The notes beneath the pieces were generated by a model that was given only the letters and a program-made list of their open reading frames with translations, was not told where the DNA came from and made no database searches. 64,000 nucleotides of DNA from Caulobacter endophyticus (GTDB lineage: Bacteria; Pseudomonadota; Alphaproteobacteria; Caulobacterales; Caulobacteraceae), in NCBI RefSeq assembly GCF_003116815.1, contig NZ_QDKQ01000057.1, positions 1 through 64,000 of the forward strand, written 5' to 3'. Of this stretch, positions 46,937-57,583 are shown piece by piece (position 1 is the stretch's first letter; each line of letters starts with the position of its first letter). The translations under genes and the position numbers were made by a program.

Positions 46937-47012
46937 GTGTTGCGAACCCTCTGATTATTTGAAGTACGCGTCGCGTAGGTCCCCCAAGGCCCGCGCACTC
47001 CCTTGTGGATTG

Positions 47013-47672
47013 CTATAGTCCCTTGGACGGTGTTCCGCCAAGTGGTTGAACGATGCGCGGCGTCGCGTCGGCCTGCTGGCCGCCGTCGTCGCCCTCCACC
47101 GCCGGGAAGAAGGTATAGGACAAGGTGATCTCGGACTTGCCCTTGGTCTCGGGATCCTCGGCATAGCGGGGATCGACGAAGTAGACGACCGGGAACTCGA
47201 CCGTCTGGCCAGGCTCGATCGTCTGGTTGGAGAAGCAGAAGCACTCGATCTTCTGGAAATAGGCGCCGGCCTGCTCGGGCACGACATTGTAGATCGCCCG
47301 GCCGGTCTGGGGCTTGTCGCTGTTGTTGGTGACCTTGAAGAAGGCTAGGCCCGAGGCGCCCAGCTTGATGTCCTGGCTGACCTGCTCGGTCGTGAAGGTC
47401 CAGGGCAGGTTGCGGATATTGGCGTCGAAGCGGACGGCGACGCTCTTGTCCAGCACCTTGGTCGGAGCCGCCTGCGCCTTGCGCACCGTGCCGTCGAAGC
47501 CGGTGACCTGGCAGAACAGCTTGTAGAGCGGCACCGAGGCGTAGGCCGCGCCGACCATGCCGGCGAAGGCCGCGACGCAGATCAGCGCCACGCGCTTGTT
47601 GCGGCGGGCGTGCGGGTCGGGCGCCTTGCCGGCCTCGGCCGCCGGCCTGGGATCAGAACCGGTTTCCGACAT
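47013..47672 (-). CDS. ctaG: Cytochrome c oxidase assembly protein CtaG/Cox11
   Basis: A 219-residue copper chaperone for CuB of subunit I. There is one N-terminal membrane helix (VALICVAAFAGMVGAAYASVPLY) and a periplasmic Ig-like domain with the copper motif ECFCFSNQTIEPGQ near residues 145-160 and PVVYFVDPRY. LFCQVTGFDGT is another family block. The start is inside the 3' end of the 55-codon gene upstream (20-base overlap). Confidence 0.95.
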   Translation of the reverse strand: MSETGSDPRPAAEAGKAPDPHARRNKRVALICVAAFAGMVGAAYASVPLYKLFCQVTGFDGTVRKAQAAPTKVLDKSVAVRFDANIRNLPWTFTTEQVSQDIKLGASGLAFFKVTNNSDKPQTGRAIYNVVPEQAGAYFQKIECFCFSNQTIEPGQTVEFPVVYFVDPRYAEDPETKGKSEITLSYTFFPAVEGDDGGQQADATPRIVQPLGGTPSKGL

Positions 47673-47820
47673 TGGCGCCGAGCCTCACCAGGGTGACCAC
47701 GAAGACCAGGGCGACGAAGGCGACGAGGCCCAGCGCCAGGGCGATGTTGCGGCCGTTGCGGGCCTTCAGCGCCTGATCGGCGTCGGGCTTTGCGGAAACG
47801 GTCTTCTTCGGGTCGGTCAA
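47653..47820 (-). CDS. Small single-helix protein between ctaB and ctaG (CoxF-like)
   Basis: A 55-residue protein from TTG 47820, which overlaps the ctaB TGA as TTGA. It has a charged N-terminus ([24 protein letters not shown]) and one membrane helix ([20 protein letters not shown]), then ends [10 protein letters not shown]. Alphaproteobacteria commonly carry such a short gene, sometimes called coxF, at this position. A role in oxidase assembly is inferred from place. The TTG start is unusual; no ATG or GTG is better placed. The 3' end overlaps ctaG by 20 bases. Confidence 0.82.
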   Translation of the reverse strand: MTDPKKTVSAKPDADQALKARNGRNIALALGLVAFVALVFVVTLVRLGANVGNRF

Positions 47821-48854
47821 AGCGAAAGCTCCAGGGCCCGGATCCCGATCATGGCCTCGGCCAGGAGCGCGGCGAACAGGGCGAACAGGTACAAGATCGA
47901 GAAGGCGAACAGGTTGCGGGCGTCCTTGGCCCCGCCCACCGGCGGCGGGCGCTTGCCCTCGACGGCGGGAGCGGCCTCGGGCGTCTGCACCTCGTAGAGC
48001 GCGCGGTCGCCGGTGCGCGGGTCGGCCGCGTCGCCGGCGTCGCTGCGGAACACCCGCCAGGCCAGGATCAGGAAGACCAGGCCGCCCAGGGCCGAGACGG
48101 CCAGGTACAGCGGACCGCCCAGGCCCGTGGCCGCCGGGGCCAGGCATACCGGGATGAAAACGAGGCTGTAGAGCAGGATCTGCTTGCGGGTCTCCCTGGC
48201 GCCCTTGACCACCGGCAGCATCGGCACGCCGGCCTTGGCGTAGTCGGTGCTGATGTAGAGCGACAGGGCCCAGAAGTGCGGCGGGGTCCACAGGAAGATG
48301 ATCAGCACCATCAGCCAGGCGTTCAGCGGCGCCGAGCCGCTGGCGGCCGCCCAGCCGATGGCCGGCGGCAGCGCTCCGGCAAGACCGCCGATGACGATGT
48401 TCTGGGCCGTCCAGCGCTTGAGCCACATGGTGTAGACCACCGCGTAGAAGACGATGGTGAAGGCCAGGAGACCCGCGGCCAGCCAGTTGATGGCCATGCC
48501 CATCAGCATGACCGACAGCAGGGAGAGCACGACGCCCAGGGTCGCGGCTTCGGAGCCCTCGACCAGGCCGGCCGGCACCGGCCGTCCGCGCGTGCGGCGC
48601 ATCTTGGCGTCGATATCGGCGTCGTACCACATGTTCAGAGCGCCCGAGGCCCCGGCGCCCACGGCGATGCACAGCACCGCCACCGCGCCCAGCAGCGGGT
48701 GGATATGCGTGCGGGCGGCCACCAGGCCGGTCGCGGCCGTGAACACCACCAGCGACATCACGCGCGGCTTGAGCAGCTGGAAATAGTCCTGCCAGCGCGC
48801 CGCGCGAACCGTGTCGGTGGGCGTGTCGGGCGAGAGGACGGCGGGCTTGGCCAT
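47817..48854 (-). CDS. ctaB: Protohaem IX farnesyltransferase (haem O synthase)
   Basis: A 345-residue UbiA-family membrane enzyme adding farnesyl to haem b. The first Asp-rich motif is [20 protein letters not shown] near residue 100. A second conserved region lies around [17 protein letters not shown], with about eight or nine membrane helices. ATG 48854 (MAKPAVLSP) is preferred to TTG 48863. It supplies haem O for haem a synthesis. Placed between ctaD and ctaG, as usual in alphaproteobacteria. Confidence 0.96.
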   Translation of the reverse strand: MAKPAVLSPDTPTDTVRAARWQDYFQLLKPRVMSLVVFTAATGLVAARTHIHPLLGAVAVLCIAVGAGASGALNMWYDADIDAKMRRTRGRPVPAGLVEGSEAATLGVVLSLLSVMLMGMAINWLAAGLLAFTIVFYAVVYTMWLKRWTAQNIVIGGLAGALPPAIGWAAASGSAPLNAWLMVLIIFLWTPPHFWALSLYISTDYAKAGVPMLPVVKGARETRKQILLYSLVFIPVCLAPAATGLGGPLYLAVSALGGLVFLILAWRVFRSDAGDAADPRTGDRALYEVQTPEAAPAVEGKRPPPVGGAKDARNLFAFSILYLFALFAALLAEAMIGIRALELSL

Positions 48855-48955
48855 GGAATTCAAGTCTTCGAAACGGGGTCTTGATGGGCGAAGGGCGCGG
48901 GCCGGGCTGCCGCCCGATCCGCGCCCCCGCGCTTATACTGCTATCTTACCAGAGA

Positions 48956-50644
<1,689 letters not shown>

Positions 50645-50655
50645 CTAAAGCGTTC

Positions 50656-51612
50656 TTAGGCCGCCGGCGCGGCGGCGGGGGCCGCGGCCGGAGCGGAAGC
50701 GGGAGCGGCCGGAGCAGCGGCGGCGGGCGTCGTGGCGGCGGGCGCAGCCGCCGGAGCGGCTTCGGCGGCAGCCGGGGCGGCGGGCGCCTCGGCGGGAGCC
50801 TTGGCCTTCACCCACGCGTCGAACTCGGCCTGCGTGACGACCTTGATCTCGATCGGCATGAAGGCGTGGTCGATGCCGCAGAGCTCCGAGCACTGGCCGT
50901 AATAGGTGCCCACCTTCTCGGCCTTGAACCAGGTTTCGTTCAGGCGGCCGGGGATGGCGTCGGTCTTCAGACCGAAGGCCGGCAGGGCGAAGGCGTGGAT
51001 CACGTCGGCGGCGGTGACCTGCACGCGCACGACCTGGTTGACCGGAACGACCATCGCGTTGTCGGCGGCCAGGCGATAGAGGCCGTGCGGCAGGCCCTTG
51101 GCCGCCACTTCTTCCTCGCTCAGCACCTTGGAGATGATCTCCGGCACCTTCTGGTCAGGATACTCGTAGCCCCAGTACCACTGATAGCCCGTGGCCTTCA
51201 CGGTCATGTAGGGCTTGGGCATGTCGTTGTACCGGAACAGCAGCCGGAACGAGAAGATGGCGATGATCATCAGGATCAGCACCGGCACGATCGTCCAGAT
51301 GATCTCGATCGTGGTGTTGTGGCTGAACTTGGCCGGAACCGGGTTCGCCTTCTTGTTGTAGCGCACTGCGATCCAGACCAGCAGGCCCAGCACCAGCAAG
51401 GTGATGGCCGTGATGATCGGCAGCAGGATCCAGTCATGGAACCAGATCGCGTCGTGCTTGAGCACGGACGCGGCCGGCTGGAGGGCGATCCCCCCCGGCG
51501 TTGGCTGGCCCAATAGATCGTCGGCGAAGGCATGCCCCGCGAGCGTCGTCATGACGGCGGCGGCTGCAAAGCCAAACCCCTTCCGTCCCATCCCCTGAAC
51601 TTGTGCCTTCAT
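50656..51612 (-). CDS. ctaC: Cytochrome c oxidase subunit II with Ala/Pro-rich C-terminal tail
   Basis: A 318-residue subunit carrying the CuA centre. It has a signal peptide (to ...GHAFADD), two membrane helices (WILLPIITAITLLVLGLLVWI and EIIWTIVPVLILMIIAIFSFRLL), and a cupredoxin domain with the CuA ligands in CSELCGIDHAFMPIEI and the aromatic GYQWYWGYEYP. After the normal end near residue 270 there is a tail of roughly 45 residues composed almost only of Ala, Pro, Glu and Thr. GAGAGGGAA precedes ATG 51612. It is the first gene of the minus-strand cta run. Confidence 0.97.
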   Translation of the reverse strand: MKAQVQGMGRKGFGFAAAAVMTTLAGHAFADDLLGQPTPGGIALQPAASVLKHDAIWFHDWILLPIITAITLLVLGLLVWIAVRYNKKANPVPAKFSHNTTIEIIWTIVPVLILMIIAIFSFRLLFRYNDMPKPYMTVKATGYQWYWGYEYPDQKVPEIISKVLSEEEVAAKGLPHGLYRLAADNAMVVPVNQVVRVQVTAADVIHAFALPAFGLKTDAIPGRLNETWFKAEKVGTYYGQCSELCGIDHAFMPIEIKVVTQAEFDAWVKAKAPAEAPAAPAAAEAAPAAAPAATTPAAAAPAAPASAPAAAPAAAPAA

Positions 51613-51983
51613 TTCCCTCTCGGCCCGTTACGGCGGCGACCGGCTGTTACTCAGCCGTGTCTCCGCGCCGACATGCACAATACGACCGGTTACGCGGACT
51701 TATGCAATCGACTTGAAACGGTCGAAAGCACTCCCCCCACGGCGCCGGCCGGTCGCAGGCGTGCTTACGCGCTTCAATCCCTGTTGCCAAGCACCCGAAA
51801 CCACACGTAGCGCAGGGGAATCGCGTCAGTTGCGAAGCATTCTCAATAACTTCGCGGATTTCATCCACACGACCGACAGGCGAATCACGCCGATCCTCGA
51901 ACATTGATAACTTGTAATAACAGCTACCTTGCATCACACACTACCTGACCGTACAAGGTTCTCACCAACAGGAAACGAGAGCC
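51613..51983. other. Divergent regulatory gap between ctaC and padR
   Basis: This 371-base stretch has no supported gene. It should hold the ctaC and padR promoters. It contains a Fur-box-like dyad (51831-51845) and an ACCTTG-N22-CAAGGT inverted repeat (51926-51959) just before padR. It is notably less GC-rich than its surroundings from 51840 to 51960. Confidence 0.55.
51831..51845. promoter_or_regulatory. Fur-box-like 7-1-7 dyad
   Basis: TGCGAAG-C-ATTCTCA follows the TGxxAAx-N-xTTxxCA pattern of ferric uptake regulator sites, with the right half matching the E. coli form (TGAGAAT on the other strand). It lies about 220 bases from ctaC and 140 from padR. A haem-copper oxidase under iron control is plausible; the site is a candidate only. 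Confidence 0.3.
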
Positions 51984-52310
51984 GTGCCTGAAGCCATCGA
52001 GACCCAACTGAAGAAAGGCGTGCTGGCGCTGTGCGTGCTGGCCCTGCTGTCGAAGGCCGACAGCTACGCCTACGAGATCGCCAGTCAGCTGGCCAAGGAC
52101 ATCGACATGGGCGAGGGGACCATCTACCCGCTGATGCGTCGCCTGCAGTCCGACGGCCTGGTCGAGACCTATCTGGTCGAGTCGACCAGCGGCCCGCCCC
52201 GCAAATACTACCGCCTCACCACGGCCGGCCGCGACAGCTTCGCCGCCCAGAAGAGCGAATGGGAAGCCTTCGCCAAGGCCGTGAACGACATACTGGGAGC
52301 CGCCGCATGA
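51984..52310 (+). CDS. PadR family transcriptional regulator
   Basis: A 108-residue winged-helix repressor of the short PadR class. GTG start at 51984 behind GGAAACGAGA. The sequence has KKGVLALCVLALLSKADSYAYEIASQL (HTH), DMGEGTIYPLMRRLQSDGLV (wing) and RKYYRLTTAGRDSFA. The TGA overlaps the ATG of the DUF1700 gene (ATGA). The ACCTTG-N22-CAAGGT repeat upstream could be its own operator. PadR-DUF1700-DUF2807 trios usually form self-regulated membrane/envelope modules. Confidence 0.93.
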   Translation: MPEAIETQLKKGVLALCVLALLSKADSYAYEIASQLAKDIDMGEGTIYPLMRRLQSDGLVETYLVESTSGPPRKYYRLTTAGRDSFAAQKSEWEAFAKAVNDILGAAA

Positions 52311-52873
52311 CCCGCGTCGAATTCGTCACTCGCCTGAAGCGCGGCCTGGCCGGCCTGCCGGCCACCACCATCGCCGACGCCGTAGCCGACTACGAGGCCC
52401 ACTTCGACGACGCCATGGCCGCGGGCCGCACCGAGGCCGAGACGGCGGCCGCCCTGGGCGATCCCGACCGCCTGGCCCGCGAACTGCGCGCCGAAGCGGG
52501 GTTGAAGCGCTGGGAAGAGACCAAGAACCCCTCGGCCGCGGCCGGCGCGGTGTTCGCGGTGCTGGGCCTGGGCGCGATCGACATCCTGATCCTGCTGCCC
52601 ATCCTGATGGGCGTGATCGGGGCGCTGTTCGGCTTCTTCATGGCCGGCATCGGCATGTTCATCGCCGGCGGCTTCGTGTTCTCGGCCGGACCGTTCATGG
52701 ACCCGCCGGGCGGGGCGGCCGTCGCCATCCTGGGCGGCATCGGCCTGATGGCCGCGGCCACCGCCCTGACCGCCGTCACCGGCCTGGTCACCATCGCCCT
52801 GGTCAACGGCCTGGTCTGGTACGGCCGCCTCCACTACCGGCTGCTGAAGCCGGCCATCGAACCGCAAGCCTGA
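52307..52873 (+). CDS. DUF1700 family membrane protein
   Basis: A 188-residue protein with a cytoplasmic N-terminal helical part (EFVTRLKRGLAGLPATTIADAVADYEAHFDDAMAAGRTEAE with LGDPDRLARELRAE, the DUF1700 hallmark) at residues 4-70. Several membrane helices follow at about 80-175 (LGLGAIDILILLPILMGVIGA, GFFMAGIGMFIAGGF, ALTAVTGLVTIALVNGLVWY). The DUF1700 N-terminus resembles the one linked to PadR regulators in Firmicutes. It is translationally coupled to padR and nine bases from DUF2807. Function unknown. Confidence 0.9.
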   Translation: MTRVEFVTRLKRGLAGLPATTIADAVADYEAHFDDAMAAGRTEAETAAALGDPDRLARELRAEAGLKRWEETKNPSAAAGAVFAVLGLGAIDILILLPILMGVIGALFGFFMAGIGMFIAGGFVFSAGPFMDPPGGAAVAILGGIGLMAAATALTAVTGLVTIALVNGLVWYGRLHYRLLKPAIEPQA

Positions 52874-52882
52874 GGCCTGCCC

Positions 52883-53677
52883 ATGATCCGCAACCTGACC
52901 ATCATCGCCGTCGCCAGCTTCGTCCTGGCCGTGGCGTGCCTTGGAACCGCCTTCGCGATAGGCGGCCGCGACATCGCCAAAGGGGGCTGGACCTTCCCCG
53001 CCAACATCCACATCGAGGACGAGGGCGGCCGCGTCACCATCCGCCCCGGCGGCGAGGTGACCATCGAGGACCACGGCCCCAACACCAGCCGCCAGATCGC
53101 CTGGACCGGCGGCGAGACGCTGCGCATCGACCTGCCGGCCCGCGTGCTCTTCACCCAGGGCGAAAAGGCCGACATCACGGTCGAGGGTCCCCAGGGCCTG
53201 GCCCGCCGCGTGGTGCTGACCAACGGACGGCTGCACTTCGACGGCGACGGCGAGGGCCGCGGCTTCCGCTTCGACCACAGCGGCGTGCGGGTGTTCACCA
53301 ACAGCGACGATCTTGTCATCCGCGTCACCGCCCCGGGCGTGCGCAACTTCGTCCTCAACGGCTCGGGCGACCTGGACATCCAGTCCTATGACCAGCCGGA
53401 CCTGTCTCTCACCCTCAACGGCAGCGGCGAGGCCTACGCCTCGGGCAAGGCCGGCAAGGTCGACCTGAAGATCGCCGGTTCCGGCGAGGCCGAACTGACC
53501 TCGCTGGCCATCACCGACGCCAATGTGGCGATCGCCGGCAGCGGCGAGGCCAAGCTCGGCCCGACGGGCCGGGCCGACGTCGACATCGCCGGCAGCGGCG
53601 ACGTGACCCTGACCGCGCGCCCGGCCAGCCTGTCCAAGTCGATCGCCGGCTCGGGCGACGTCAACGAAAGCTGGTGA
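52883..53677 (+). CDS. DUF2807 (GIN domain) secreted protein
   Basis: A 264-residue exported protein with signal peptide/anchor NLTIIAVASFVLAVACLGTAFAIGG. From about residue 150 it has repeated GSG-[DE] turns: NGSGDLDI, NGSGEAYA, AGSGEAEL, AGSGEAKL, AGSGDVTL, AGSGDVNE. These are the rungs of a GIN-type beta-solenoid. It is probably periplasmic or surface-exposed. It is the last gene of the PadR-DUF1700-DUF2807 operon. Confidence 0.9.
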   Translation: MIRNLTIIAVASFVLAVACLGTAFAIGGRDIAKGGWTFPANIHIEDEGGRVTIRPGGEVTIEDHGPNTSRQIAWTGGETLRIDLPARVLFTQGEKADITVEGPQGLARRVVLTNGRLHFDGDGEGRGFRFDHSGVRVFTNSDDLVIRVTAPGVRNFVLNGSGDLDIQSYDQPDLSLTLNGSGEAYASGKAGKVDLKIAGSGEAELTSLAITDANVAIAGSGEAKLGPTGRADVDIAGSGDVTLTARPASLSKSIAGSGDVNESW

Positions 53678-53733
53678 ACGATCCCGGGGCGGAGGGAGAT
53701 GACGCGGAGCCTGCAAGCGCCTAACTTACAGGT

Positions 53734-55164
53734 ATGACCGCTCCCCTCTCCGCCCCTTCCCTGCTGGACGCCGCCGGCGTCGACCCGCAACGCGCCCGCG
53801 CCATCCTCGGCGAGGCCCTGGCCGGGGCCGATGACGGCGAACTGTTCCTCGAACGGTCCGAGAGCGAGGCCTTCGTCTTCGACGACGGCCGGCTGAAGAC
53901 CGCCTCCTACGACAGCGGCGAGGGCTTCGGCCTGCGCGTGGTGGCCGGCGAGACGGCCGGCTACGCCCACGCCTCGGAGATCTCCGAGGCCGCCATCGGC
54001 CGGGCCGCCGGCTCGGCCAGCCTGGCCAAGCGCGGCTATGCCGGGATCTCGGCCGAGGGCCCGCGCTCGACCAACGAAAAGCTCTACGGCGAGGACGACC
54101 CGGTCTCCTCGCCCGCCTTCTCCGACAAGGTGTCCCTGCTCCAGGAGATCGACGCCTTCGCCCGCCAACGCGACCCACGCGTGGTGCAGGTGCTGGCCAG
54201 CCTGGCCGGCGAGCGCCGCGTGGTCGAGATCCTCCGCGCCGACGGCAAGCTGATCCGCGACGTGCGCCCGCTGGTGCGCCTCAACGTCCAGGTCACCGTC
54301 GAGAAGGACGGCAAGCGCGAGGCCGGCTCGTCCGGCGCCGGCGGCCGCGCCGGCTTCTCGGCCTGGATCAGCCCCGACAAGTGGCAAGGCCAGGTCGACG
54401 AGGCCCTGCGCATGGCGCTGGTCAATCTCGACGCCGTGGCCTGCCCGGCCGGCGAGATGGACGTGGTGCTCGGCCCCGGCTGGAACGGCGTGCTGCTGCA
54501 CGAGGCCGTCGGCCACGGCCTGGAAGGCGACTTCAACCGCAAGGGCATTTCGGCCTTCTCGGGCCGCATAGGCGAACGCGTGGCCGCCAAGGGCGTCACC
54601 GTCTTCGACGACGGCTCGATCCCCGGCCGCCGCGGCTCGCTGACCATCGACGACGAGGGCACGCCGACCGAGCGCACCATCCTGATCGAGGACGGCATCC
54701 TGGTGGGCTACATGCACGACCGCATGTCGGCCCGGCTGATGGGCATGCAGGCCACCGGCAACGGCCGCCGCCAGTCCTACGCCCACATGCCCATGCCGCG
54801 CATGACCAACACCGGCATGCTGGCGGGCAACGACGATCCGGCCGAGATGATCGCCTCGATGAAGAAGGGCCTCTACTGCGCCAATTTCGGCGGCGGCCAG
54901 GTCGACATCACCAACGGCAAGTTCGTCTTCCAGTGCACCGAGGCCTATCTGGTCGAGGACGGCAGGATCACCGCCCCGGTCAAGGGCGCCACCCTGATCG
55001 GCGACGGCCCGTCGGCCCTGACCCGCGTGACCATGATCGGCAACGATTTCGACTTCGATCCCGGCATAGGCGTCTGCGGCAAGGCCGGCCAGGGCGTGCC
55101 CGTGGGCGTGGGACAGCCGTCCTTGAAGATCACCGGCCTGACGGTGGGCGGCACGAATATCTGA
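53734..55164 (+). CDS. tldD: Metalloprotease TldD
   Basis: A 476-residue subunit of the TldD/TldE protease, which in E. coli degrades and matures peptides such as microcin B17 and CcdA. The HExxxH zinc motif is in LHEAVGHGLEGDF near residue 254. VFDDGSIPGRRGSLTIDDEGTP and NFGGGQVDITNGKFVFQCTEAYLVEDG are family landmarks. No tldE (pmbA) gene is adjacent. Start at ATG 53734; the upstream gene is 56 bases away in the same direction. Confidence 0.95.
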   Translation: MTAPLSAPSLLDAAGVDPQRARAILGEALAGADDGELFLERSESEAFVFDDGRLKTASYDSGEGFGLRVVAGETAGYAHASEISEAAIGRAAGSASLAKRGYAGISAEGPRSTNEKLYGEDDPVSSPAFSDKVSLLQEIDAFARQRDPRVVQVLASLAGERRVVEILRADGKLIRDVRPLVRLNVQVTVEKDGKREAGSSGAGGRAGFSAWISPDKWQGQVDEALRMALVNLDAVACPAGEMDVVLGPGWNGVLLHEAVGHGLEGDFNRKGISAFSGRIGERVAAKGVTVFDDGSIPGRRGSLTIDDEGTPTERTILIEDGILVGYMHDRMSARLMGMQATGNGRRQSYAHMPMPRMTNTGMLAGNDDPAEMIASMKKGLYCANFGGGQVDITNGKFVFQCTEAYLVEDGRITAPVKGATLIGDGPSALTRVTMIGNDFDFDPGIGVCGKAGQGVPVGVGQPSLKITGLTVGGTNI

Positions 55165-55170
55165 GAGAAC

Positions 55171-55292
55171 CTCCCCCTGTGGGGGAGGCGGCCGAAGGCC
55201 GGAGGGGGGACGGCTTCAGCTTCCGCTGTGCTTGCCGACCTTGCGCTTCCCCCCACCGATCGCTTCGCGATCGCCTCCCCCACAGGGGGAGG
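55171..55292. repeat. Palindromic intergenic repeat, family B, copy 3
   Basis: Arms CTCCCCCTGTGGGGGAGG and CCTCCCCCACAGGGGGAGG, with inner GGCCGAAGGCC and GATCGCTTCGCGATC stems. It follows tldD by seven bases and could terminate its transcript. Confidence 0.85.
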
Positions 55293-55433
55293 TCCCTCTG
55301 CTCAAACTTGGACGGTTGCGTCCATTCCTGTCCGCTTTTTAATCCACATTTCAAGCTTGTAACTTTCCCTCCGCACCGCCTCGGCTCAGCTTGCACGCCA
55401 CGCAACTGGCGGGGGCCAGGGGACGGAAAAGAC

Positions 55434-57470
55434 ATGCAGTTCGGATCGCTTTTCGCGGCGCTCGCGGCCGCCTCGCCCGAGGCCGCCGCGCAAGCCCCCG
55501 GGATCGCGGCGTCGACGGAGGGCGTCACTCGCTATCCCGCCGCCTTCTTCGCAGAGCGCCAGCCGCTGTCGGCCTACGACATGGTCGTGCGCGTGCCGGG
55601 CTTCACCTTCGACGGCGGCGACAGCGTGCGCGGCTTCGGCGGCGCGGCCGGCAACGTTCTGATCGGCGGCCAGCGCCCGGCCACCAAGAGCGAGTCCCTG
55701 GAAGACGCCCTGCGCCGCATCCAGGCCGGCCAGGTCGACCGCATCGAGATCATCGTCGGCGGCGCGCCGGGGATCGACATGCAGGGCAAGACCGTCGTCG
55801 CCAACGTCATCCTGCGCGCCGACGCCAAGGGCTCGACCCTGCTGGCCGTGGCCAGCTCGTTCCAGCAGGACGGCCGCACCACCCCGGCCATGCGCTTCGA
55901 GGGCTCGCGCCAGTACGGCGTCAACGCCGTCGACTGGTCGATCCTGGCCTTCCGCTATGTCGACGACGGCGCCGGCGAGGGGCCCAGGGTCGTGCGCCGC
56001 GCCGACGGCGCCGTCAGCCCCTCGTGGCTGGACGAGACCGGCGGCGGCGACGGCCTGACCGCCAAGGCCAACCTCAAGCGCCCGCTGCTGGGCGGCCGGC
56101 TGTCGGTCAACACGGTCTACGAGCAGGAAACCTATGACTGGAGCCTGGAGGATATCCCGCCCTCCGGCGTCGACCGCCTGAAGGTCATCGACGCCGACCA
56201 GCGCGAGGAAGGCGAGATCGGCCTGGGCTGGGAGAAGGCCCTGACGAACAGGTCGCGGGTCGAGCTGACCGGCCTCGTCCGCCGCAAGCACGTCGACTAC
56301 GCCAGCACCTTCACCGAGGCTGGCGGATCCGGCCGCTTCACCTCGGCCCGCGACAGCGGCGAGACCATCGGCCGGGGCGTGCTGCGCCACACCCTCAATC
56401 CGGCCTGGTCGTTCGAAGGCGGCGGCGAAATCGCGGTGAACTTCCTCGACAGCCAGATCGGCTACGTGGTCAACGGCGCGCCCCAGGTGCTGCCGGCCGC
56501 CAACGTGCGGGTCGAGGAAAAGCGCGGCGAGGCCTTCGGCGTGGCCACCTGGCGCGCCCGCCCGGACCTGACCCTGGAGGGCGCCGTGCGGCTGGAGCGC
56601 TCGACCATCTCCCAGACCGGCGACACCAACCTGGAGAAGTCGTTCACCTTCCCCAAGCCGCGCCTGTCGGCGACCTGGTCGCCCAGCCCGCGCGACCAGT
56701 TCCGCGGCCGCATCGAGCGCGAGGTCGGCCAGCTGGACTTCACCGACTTCGTCTCCTCGACCACCTTCTCCACCGGCCGCGACACCGCCGGCGGGGCGGA
56801 ACTGGCGCCCGAGCACGGCTGGGTGTTCGAGGCCGCCTGGGAGCGCAAGTTCGGCAAGGACGGCGCCGTGGTGCTGACCGCCCGCCACAAGGAGATCAGC
56901 GACGTCGCCGACCGCATCCTGGTGGTGGTCGACAACGGCGACGGCACGACCAGCGCCTACGACGCCCCCGGCAACATCGGCGACGCCGCCAGCGACGAGC
57001 TGGAGCTGTCGGTGAACCTGCCGCTGGAACGCTTCGTCCCCGGCGGCCTGCTGCGCGGCAAGGGAACCTGGACCCGTTCGCAGGTCGTCGACCCGATCAC
57101 CCGCCACAAGCGCAGGATCAGCGACCAGGAGCCGTTCGAGGGCGAGCTGCGGTTCTCGCAGGACCTGCCCAAGCGCAAGCTGCAATGGGGCGTGGAGCTG
57201 TTCTCCGGCTCCACCGAGACGGCCTACGCCTTCAACGAGGTCAGCCGCTTCGAGATCGAGCCGTGGCTGCTGGCCTATGCCGAGGTCCAGCCGCGCCAGG
57301 GGCTGTCGCTGCGGGTCGAGGCCCAGAACCTCACAGGCCGCGGCCTCAATCGCCAGCGCGAGGTGTTCGAGGGCCGCGCCCGCGCACCGGGCGACTTCGC
57401 CTATCTCGACGACCGCCGCGTCGACTTCGACCCGTTCATCTATTTCCGCCTGCGCCAGACCTGGGGCTAG
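55434..57470 (+). CDS. TonB-dependent receptor-like outer membrane protein
   Basis: A 678-residue beta-barrel protein. ATG 55434 follows GGGGACGGAAAAG. The leader is short (MQFGSLFAALAAASPEAAAQA). A plug domain follows: FFAERQPLSAYDMVVRVPGF, VRGFGGAAGNVLIGGQRPATK and IEIIVGGAPGIDMQGKTVVANVILR. The barrel uses alternating strands up to FDPFIYFRLRQTW. There is no long N-terminal STN domain and no obvious TonB box. These features match small-plug receptors of the Caulobacterales. Substrate unknown. A strong terminator follows. Confidence 0.88.
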   Translation: MQFGSLFAALAAASPEAAAQAPGIAASTEGVTRYPAAFFAERQPLSAYDMVVRVPGFTFDGGDSVRGFGGAAGNVLIGGQRPATKSESLEDALRRIQAGQVDRIEIIVGGAPGIDMQGKTVVANVILRADAKGSTLLAVASSFQQDGRTTPAMRFEGSRQYGVNAVDWSILAFRYVDDGAGEGPRVVRRADGAVSPSWLDETGGGDGLTAKANLKRPLLGGRLSVNTVYEQETYDWSLEDIPPSGVDRLKVIDADQREEGEIGLGWEKALTNRSRVELTGLVRRKHVDYASTFTEAGGSGRFTSARDSGETIGRGVLRHTLNPAWSFEGGGEIAVNFLDSQIGYVVNGAPQVLPAANVRVEEKRGEAFGVATWRARPDLTLEGAVRLERSTISQTGDTNLEKSFTFPKPRLSATWSPSPRDQFRGRIEREVGQLDFTDFVSSTTFSTGRDTAGGAELAPEHGWVFEAAWERKFGKDGAVVLTARHKEISDVADRILVVVDNGDGTTSAYDAPGNIGDAASDELELSVNLPLERFVPGGLLRGKGTWTRSQVVDPITRHKRRISDQEPFEGELRFSQDLPKRKLQWGVELFSGSTETAYAFNEVSRFEIEPWLLAYAEVQPRQGLSLRVEAQNLTGRGLNRQREVFEGRARAPGDFAYLDDRRVDFDPFIYFRLRQTWG

Positions 57471-57545
57471 GCCGGACGAGACGAGAACCAGGCCGCCGCC
57501 CGCGCCTATCGGTCCCCAACCCAGCGGATAGAAGCGGCCAACTGA

Positions 57546-57582
57546 AAGGACCCCGGCGCACCTTTACCGGGGTCCCTTTTTC
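57546..57582 (+). terminator. Rho-independent terminator after the TonB-dependent receptor
   Basis: Stem GGACCCCGG / CCGGGGTCC, loop of 10 bases, then CTTTTTCTT. GAAA on the left could also serve the convergent phytochrome gene on the minus strand. Confidence 0.85.
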
Positions 57583-57583
57583 T

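Noticed and set aside
46937..47012. Possible small gene between ctaG and ctaE
   Set aside because: Only 76 bases, no start with a binding site, and no hydrophobic frame like the 55-codon gene upstream.
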